Part shown: positions 33,301-35,518 of the stretch, piece after piece
Position numbering within the stretch: position 1 is the first letter of the stretch
Layout of the letters: each line of letters begins with the position of its first letter
From: Pseudomonadota bacterium
GTDB taxonomy: Bacteria; Myxococcota_A; Polyangia; Polyangiales; JAFGIB01
DNA length: 35,518 nucleotides
Direction of reading: 5' to 3'
NCBI GenBank assembly: GCA_017881185.1
Contig: JADGRE010000034.1
Coordinates: forward strand, 1-35,518
The notes under the pieces: generated by a model
What the model was told of the DNA's origin: nothing
The model's input: the letters and a program-made list of their open reading frames with translations, nothing else
Databases searched by the model: none
Translations under genes and position numbers: made by a program

Positions 33301-34133
33301 ACTTGCGAAGGTGGCAGCGGGTCGAGGTGTTGCTTCTGTTGGATCACCTGCAGGTAGCTGCCATCGAAGGGCAACGAACCGGTCAAGGCTTCGTAGAGCA
33401 TCACGCCGAGCGAGTACCAGTCGGTGGCCTCGTCGACCGCGCTGCCCTCGGCTTGCTCCGGTGACATGTACGCCGGCGTGCCGACCACGCCCGCCTCGAG
33501 CGTCTTGGGGTGCTGTGCCGTGCGTTCGACCGCGATGCCGAAGTCGAGCAGCACGGCGCGCCCTTCGGCAGTCACCAGCACGTTGTCGGACTTGAGATCG
33601 CGATGCAGCTTACCCGCGGCGTGCACGGCGAGCAGTGCCTCGGTCACCTGCGCAAGCACCGCGCGCAGCCGCGCCTCGTCCTTGAGCGGTGTGGGGAACA
33701 GCAGCTCCAGCCCGTGCACCGGTGCCTCGTTGCCCACCAGCAGCTCGCCGGCATCGCTCAGCGGTAGCTCGAGCGTCGGTCGCGGCGTCGGCGAATCGAC
33801 GTGCTGTGTTCCTGGCAGGACGTAGTCGAGAAAGTGTTTGCCCTCCACGTACTCCATCGTGAAGAACCACTCGTCGGCCTCGCAGAAGAGCTCGTGCAGC
33901 TTCACGAGACTGCCGTGGCTGACGTCGGCCAGCGCGCGAAACTCGCGCTTGAAGCGGTAGATGCCCGAGGCATCGACGCGCCGCAACGTCTTGAGCGCGA
34001 CCGTGACCCCGCGCTCGCGATCCTGCACGAGGTAGACCGCCCCCATGCTCCCCTGCCCCAGCGCGCGCAGCACAGAGAACCTTGCGGTCCCCGTGAATTC
34101 TGGCGAAGGCTCTCGACGTGGCGAACTGCTCAT
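30336..34133 (-). CDS. Ser/Thr protein kinase fused to AAA-type ATPase and helical-repeat region
   Basis: A 1265-residue multidomain signalling protein. The kinase domain (about 18-312) has GQGSMGAVYLV, ATP Lys48, HRDLKSDN (Asp179), DFG (Asp197) and SPEQ, so it should be active. Between the hinge (MEYVEGKH, 93-100) and the next helix it carries an unusual insert of about 45 residues (104-155). A Pro-rich linker leads to an AAA/NTPase module with Walker A VHGASGMGKTTL (about 361-372), Walker B LCLSIDDLQW (Asp489/490) and FVGR at its start. The last 600 residues are Ala/Leu-rich helical repeats of TPR type. This kinase-ATPase-TPR design is a recurrent myxobacterial family; no membrane segment is seen, so it is cytoplasmic. 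Its gene ends 12 bp after the convergent ABC gene. Confidence 0.92.
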   Translation of the reverse strand: MSSSPRREPSPEFTGTARFSVLRALGQGSMGAVYLVQDRERGVTVALKTLRRVDASGIYRFKREFRALADVSHGSLVKLHELFCEADEWFFTMEYVEGKHFLDYVLPGTQHVDSPTPRPTLELPLSDAGELLVGNEAPVHGLELLFPTPLKDEARLRAVLAQVTEALLAVHAAGKLHRDLKSDNVLVTAEGRAVLLDFGIAVERTAQHPKTLEAGVVGTPAYMSPEQAEGSAVDEATDWYSLGVMLYEALTGSLPFDGSYLQVIQQKQHLDPLPPSQVVSGVPADLDELCVQLLSRDPHARPRGDAVLRALRHKRAASTPPPLPSLPAEPDVLFVGRGAQLLQLQEALRSTDSGRPVLAFVHGASGMGKTTLVDAFLSRVRNDDASVVLKGVCYERESVPFKAFDNLIDALSRYLRRLPPVRVAELLPRDVQALAQLFPVLRRVESIKEAKRRTATTRDPQELRRRAVVALKELLSRIADQKSLCLSIDDLQWGDVDSAHLIAELTCGPDSPAMLMICTYRSGEVSGSPCLQTLFNHTREDPRLDLREVAVGAFSPEESYALARELLGQDAWVKARALGAEAQGCPYLLAELGRYVMRQQLLGAGAPQTLSLDAALGERFAALSTDARTLLQLVSVAGRPVPEHALALGASFDIDLQTALSELRSSRLLRGVATRSARAVDVYHDRIRQAVLAGLDEVTLRRWHRRLATTLEATGSADLEALTVHLLGAHDYERAGLYALRAAAQAADALAFDKAARLYEIADEHYVGDAADQRALKARWGDALVNAGRGTRAAQVYFDAALGAQGDQAIVLQRKAGVQLLRSGYFERGIAVLQDTLESHGLVLAPSFREAYRAANTLREQLKQRGLVFARRAQHEVPKGALDRLDTGWSITLGILLTEVDRTLPLVVRFLLDALEVGEPGRVACGLCLFHVYVDIGMADARGEPTLGALELASTLAAQVDEARVRAWVAFGRAHELLRRGELPGAVRQLELAEEIFRNRCTGAAAEMRLCRQLLGSLLVSFTHLDAVGRCEEWAREAEEHDDLLGATRLRLLSTTSGSLLQDDPDRAERYCRESIRVWARSEFDLTALLQHSAASLVDVYRADAVACARDLEALAPFFVSALAGLPLWRGHCHLLRALLWLTIAEAAAEPEEALQSAEQELCAVQQLQLSCYQPQLNLLRATLEARRERREHALQLLDAILQAPALARVAPVVSAYARRRKGELLGGDAGLQLVEQADALIRSYGVKNPPLHGRLYSPGGFGVQ

Positions 34134-34261
34134 GCGACGGCTTGCTGGGCATCATACTTGACCGACATGTGCGAGCCAGACGTGTCGGGCAGATCCCTAA
34201 CAATCTCGTATGATAACGTAGGTCGCAGTGCGCTAACCGACCCGGCCCGAGCGAGCTATCC
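34134..34261. promoter_or_regulatory. Divergent promoter region, kinase-ATPase / thiolase
   Basis: 128 bp between the divergent starts. TATGAT occurs twice, once facing each gene: minus strand 34156-34151 (18 nt before the kinase ATG) and plus strand 34209-34214 (47 nt before the thiolase ATG). Neither has a good -35 at 16-18 bp, so they are only -10 candidates. No clear ribosome-binding site precedes either ATG. Confidence 0.3.
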
Positions 34262-35464
34262 ATGACCCAAGCCTTCATCTGCGACGCCATCCGCACCCCG
34301 ATCGGCCGCTACGCCGGCGCGCTGTCGAGCGTGCGCACCGACGATCTCGCAGCCGTACCCATCAAAGCCCTGCGCCAGCGCCACCCGCAGCTCGACTTCG
34401 CCCGGATCGACGACGTCATCTACGGCTGCGCGAACCAGGCGGGAGAAGACAATCGCAACGTGGCGCGCATGGCGGGCCTGCTCGCAGGTTTGCCCATGAC
34501 CGTGCCCGGCACCACCGTCAATCGACTGTGCGGCTCGGGCATGGACGCCATCAGCATCGCCGCGCGCGCCATCAAGAGCGGTGAAGCCGAGCTGCTGATC
34601 GCCGGCGGCGTCGAGTCGATGTCGCGCGCGCCGTTCGTGCTCGGCAAGGCCGACTCTCCGTTCAGCCGCAACGCCGAGATCTTCGACACCACCATCGGCT
34701 GGCGCTTCGTGAACGCGCTGATGAAAGAGCAATACGGCGTGGACTCCATGCCCGAGACCGCGGAGAACGTAGCCGAAGAGTTCCAGGTGTCACGCCAGGC
34801 GCAAGATCGCTTCGCGCTGGCGAGCCAGCACAAGGCCGCGGCCGCACAGCAGGCGGGCTGGCTTGCGCAGGAGATCACGCCCGTGCTCGTGCAGCGCAAG
34901 CGCGAGACGGTGAAAGTGGAGCACGACGAGCATCCGCGCGCCGACACCACGCTCGAGTTGCTGACCAAGCTGCCCACGCCGTTTCGCAAGGGCGGTAGCG
35001 TCACCGCGGGCAATGCGTCGGGGGTGAACGACGGCGCGTGCGCGCTCTTGCTCGCGTCCGAACCCGCAGTGAAACGGCACGGCCTCACGCCGCGCGCACG
35101 GGTGGTCGCGGCCGCAGTGGCCGGCGTACCGCCGCGGGTGATGGGCATCGGTCCGGCGCCGGCCACCAAGAAGCTGCTGGAACGAACCGGCATCTCGCTC
35201 GACCAGATCGATCTCATCGAGCTCAACGAAGCGTTTGCAGCGCAAGGCCTCGCCGTCACGCGCGAGCTGGGGCTCGCCGACGACGACGCGCGCGTGAACC
35301 CGCAGGGCGGGGCCATCGCGCTCGGACACCCGCTGGGCATGAGCGGCGCACGCTTGGTCACCACAGCCGTCTATCAACTGGAACGCACTGGTGGAAAGCG
35401 CGCGCTGTGCACGATGTGCATCGGTGTCGGCCAGGGTATCGCGATGCTGATCGAGCGCGTGTGA
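34262..35464 (+). CDS. Thiolase, closest to 3-oxoadipyl-CoA thiolase (PcaF/PaaJ)
   Basis: Thiolytic acyltransferase of 400 residues. The nucleophile Cys90 is in VNRLCGSGMDAI, the His in ALGHPLGMSGARL, and the second catalytic Cys in CTMCIGVGQG. The N-terminus FICDAIRTPIGRYAGALSSVR and the internal GCANQAGEDNRNVARMAGLL, GWRFVNALMKEQYGVDSMPETAENVA and NEAFAAQGLAV match PcaF/PaaJ sequences as I remember them better than general acetyl-CoA acetyltransferases. The expected reaction is 3-oxoadipyl-CoA + CoA to succinyl-CoA + acetyl-CoA in aromatic-acid degradation. No other pathway genes are in view, so a generic acetyl-CoA acetyltransferase role stays possible. Confidence 0.9.
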   Translation: MTQAFICDAIRTPIGRYAGALSSVRTDDLAAVPIKALRQRHPQLDFARIDDVIYGCANQAGEDNRNVARMAGLLAGLPMTVPGTTVNRLCGSGMDAISIAARAIKSGEAELLIAGGVESMSRAPFVLGKADSPFSRNAEIFDTTIGWRFVNALMKEQYGVDSMPETAENVAEEFQVSRQAQDRFALASQHKAAAAQQAGWLAQEITPVLVQRKRETVKVEHDEHPRADTTLELLTKLPTPFRKGGSVTAGNASGVNDGACALLLASEPAVKRHGLTPRARVVAAAVAGVPPRVMGIGPAPATKKLLERTGISLDQIDLIELNEAFAAQGLAVTRELGLADDDARVNPQGGAIALGHPLGMSGARLVTTAVYQLERTGGKRALCTMCIGVGQGIAMLIERV

Positions 35465-35491
35465 ACGCTCGTACGTACGCGAGGGGCGCGC

Positions 35492-35518
35492 TCAGTGCGT
35501 CTTCGTGTTCGTCTTCGT
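35492..35518 (-). CDS. Possible 3' end of a gene running off the right edge
   Basis: On the minus strand the last bases read TKTNTKTH followed by TGA at 35494-35492. A Lys/Thr repeat tail and a stop convergent with the thiolase would fit a gene end, but only eight codons are visible, so this is a guess. Confidence 0.2.
   Translation of the reverse strand, partial: TKTNTKTH

Noticed and set aside
30375..33464. Two long plus-strand frames opposite the kinase-ATPase gene
   Set aside because: Antisense shadows; the minus strand carries continuous kinase, ATPase and helical-repeat motifs over the same bases.

Overview
The window is about 35.5 kb of high-GC DNA with dense genes and short intergenic gaps. 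Several features point to a myxobacterium (Myxococcota, probably Polyangia-like). These are a secreted beta-propeller protein ending in a MYXO-CTERM-type tail, a 1265-residue Ser/Thr kinase fused to an AAA-type ATPase and a long helical-repeat region, a DUF4388-like/TPR protein, an orphan hybrid histidine kinase, and several Pro/Ala-rich signalling-type proteins. The assignment rests on gene content and composition only; no rRNA or tRNA gene is visible.

Layout, left to right. (1) 1-2889, minus: gatC-gatA-gatB for the tRNA-dependent amidotransferase, with gatB cut by the window edge. (2) 3285-4700, plus: a soluble histidine kinase with a C-terminal receiver, behind a good promoter candidate. 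(3) 4866-6871, plus: a two-gene operon of a small gluconate-2-dehydrogenase-subunit-3-like protein and a GMC flavoprotein oxidoreductase, preceded by a perfect 8+8 bp palindrome. (4) 6884-8988, minus: a coupled pair of an exported beta-barrel-like protein and a lipoprotein-like protein of uncertain family. (5) 9072-9584, plus: trmL. (6) 9633-11917, plus: a coupled pair of an exported protein and a nucleotidyltransferase-like protein. (7) 11939-16623, minus: a polysaccharide operon coding for the initiating polyprenyl-phosphate sugar phosphotransferase, a Wzc-like co-polymerase without a recognisable kinase P-loop, and a Wza-like export lipoprotein. It has a GG-N10-GC (sigma-54-type) promoter candidate and a 17-bp palindrome upstream. 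(8) 17173-18754, plus: a CitE/HpcH-type CoA-lyase-like enzyme and an EVE-domain protein with a 15-bp coding minisatellite. (9) 18858-21197, plus: a Pro/Ala-rich single-pass membrane protein. (10) 21227-21781, minus: a type IV pilin-like protein, diverging from the MYXO-CTERM beta-propeller (22047-23447). (11) 23444-26383, minus: an APH-fold phosphotransferase and a long-chain acyl-CoA ligase, next to the collapsed remains of a thiolase gene. (12) 26829-28106, minus: a DUF4388-like/TPR protein. (13) 28508-30323, plus: a FecCD/BtuC-type permease and its ATPase, behind two tandem DnaA-box-like sites and a long hairpin. (14) 30336-34133, minus: the giant kinase-ATPase. (15) 34262-35464, plus: an intact thiolase closest to 3-oxoadipyl-CoA thiolase.

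The genes fall into functional groups: polysaccharide initiation and export; acyl-CoA metabolism (ligase, APH-like kinase, CitE-like lyase, live and dead thiolases, possibly the GMC oxidase); metal, heme or cobalamin uptake; and complex phosphosignalling. I found no CRISPR array, insertion sequence, phage genes or recognisable defence island. The items most worth following up are the thiolase relic, the degenerate Wzc, the sigma-54-like promoter with its nearby palindrome, the palindrome before the GMC operon, and the unassigned proteins at 18858-21197, 6884-7948 and 9633-11917. No similarity search was possible, so family names come from motifs recognised by eye.
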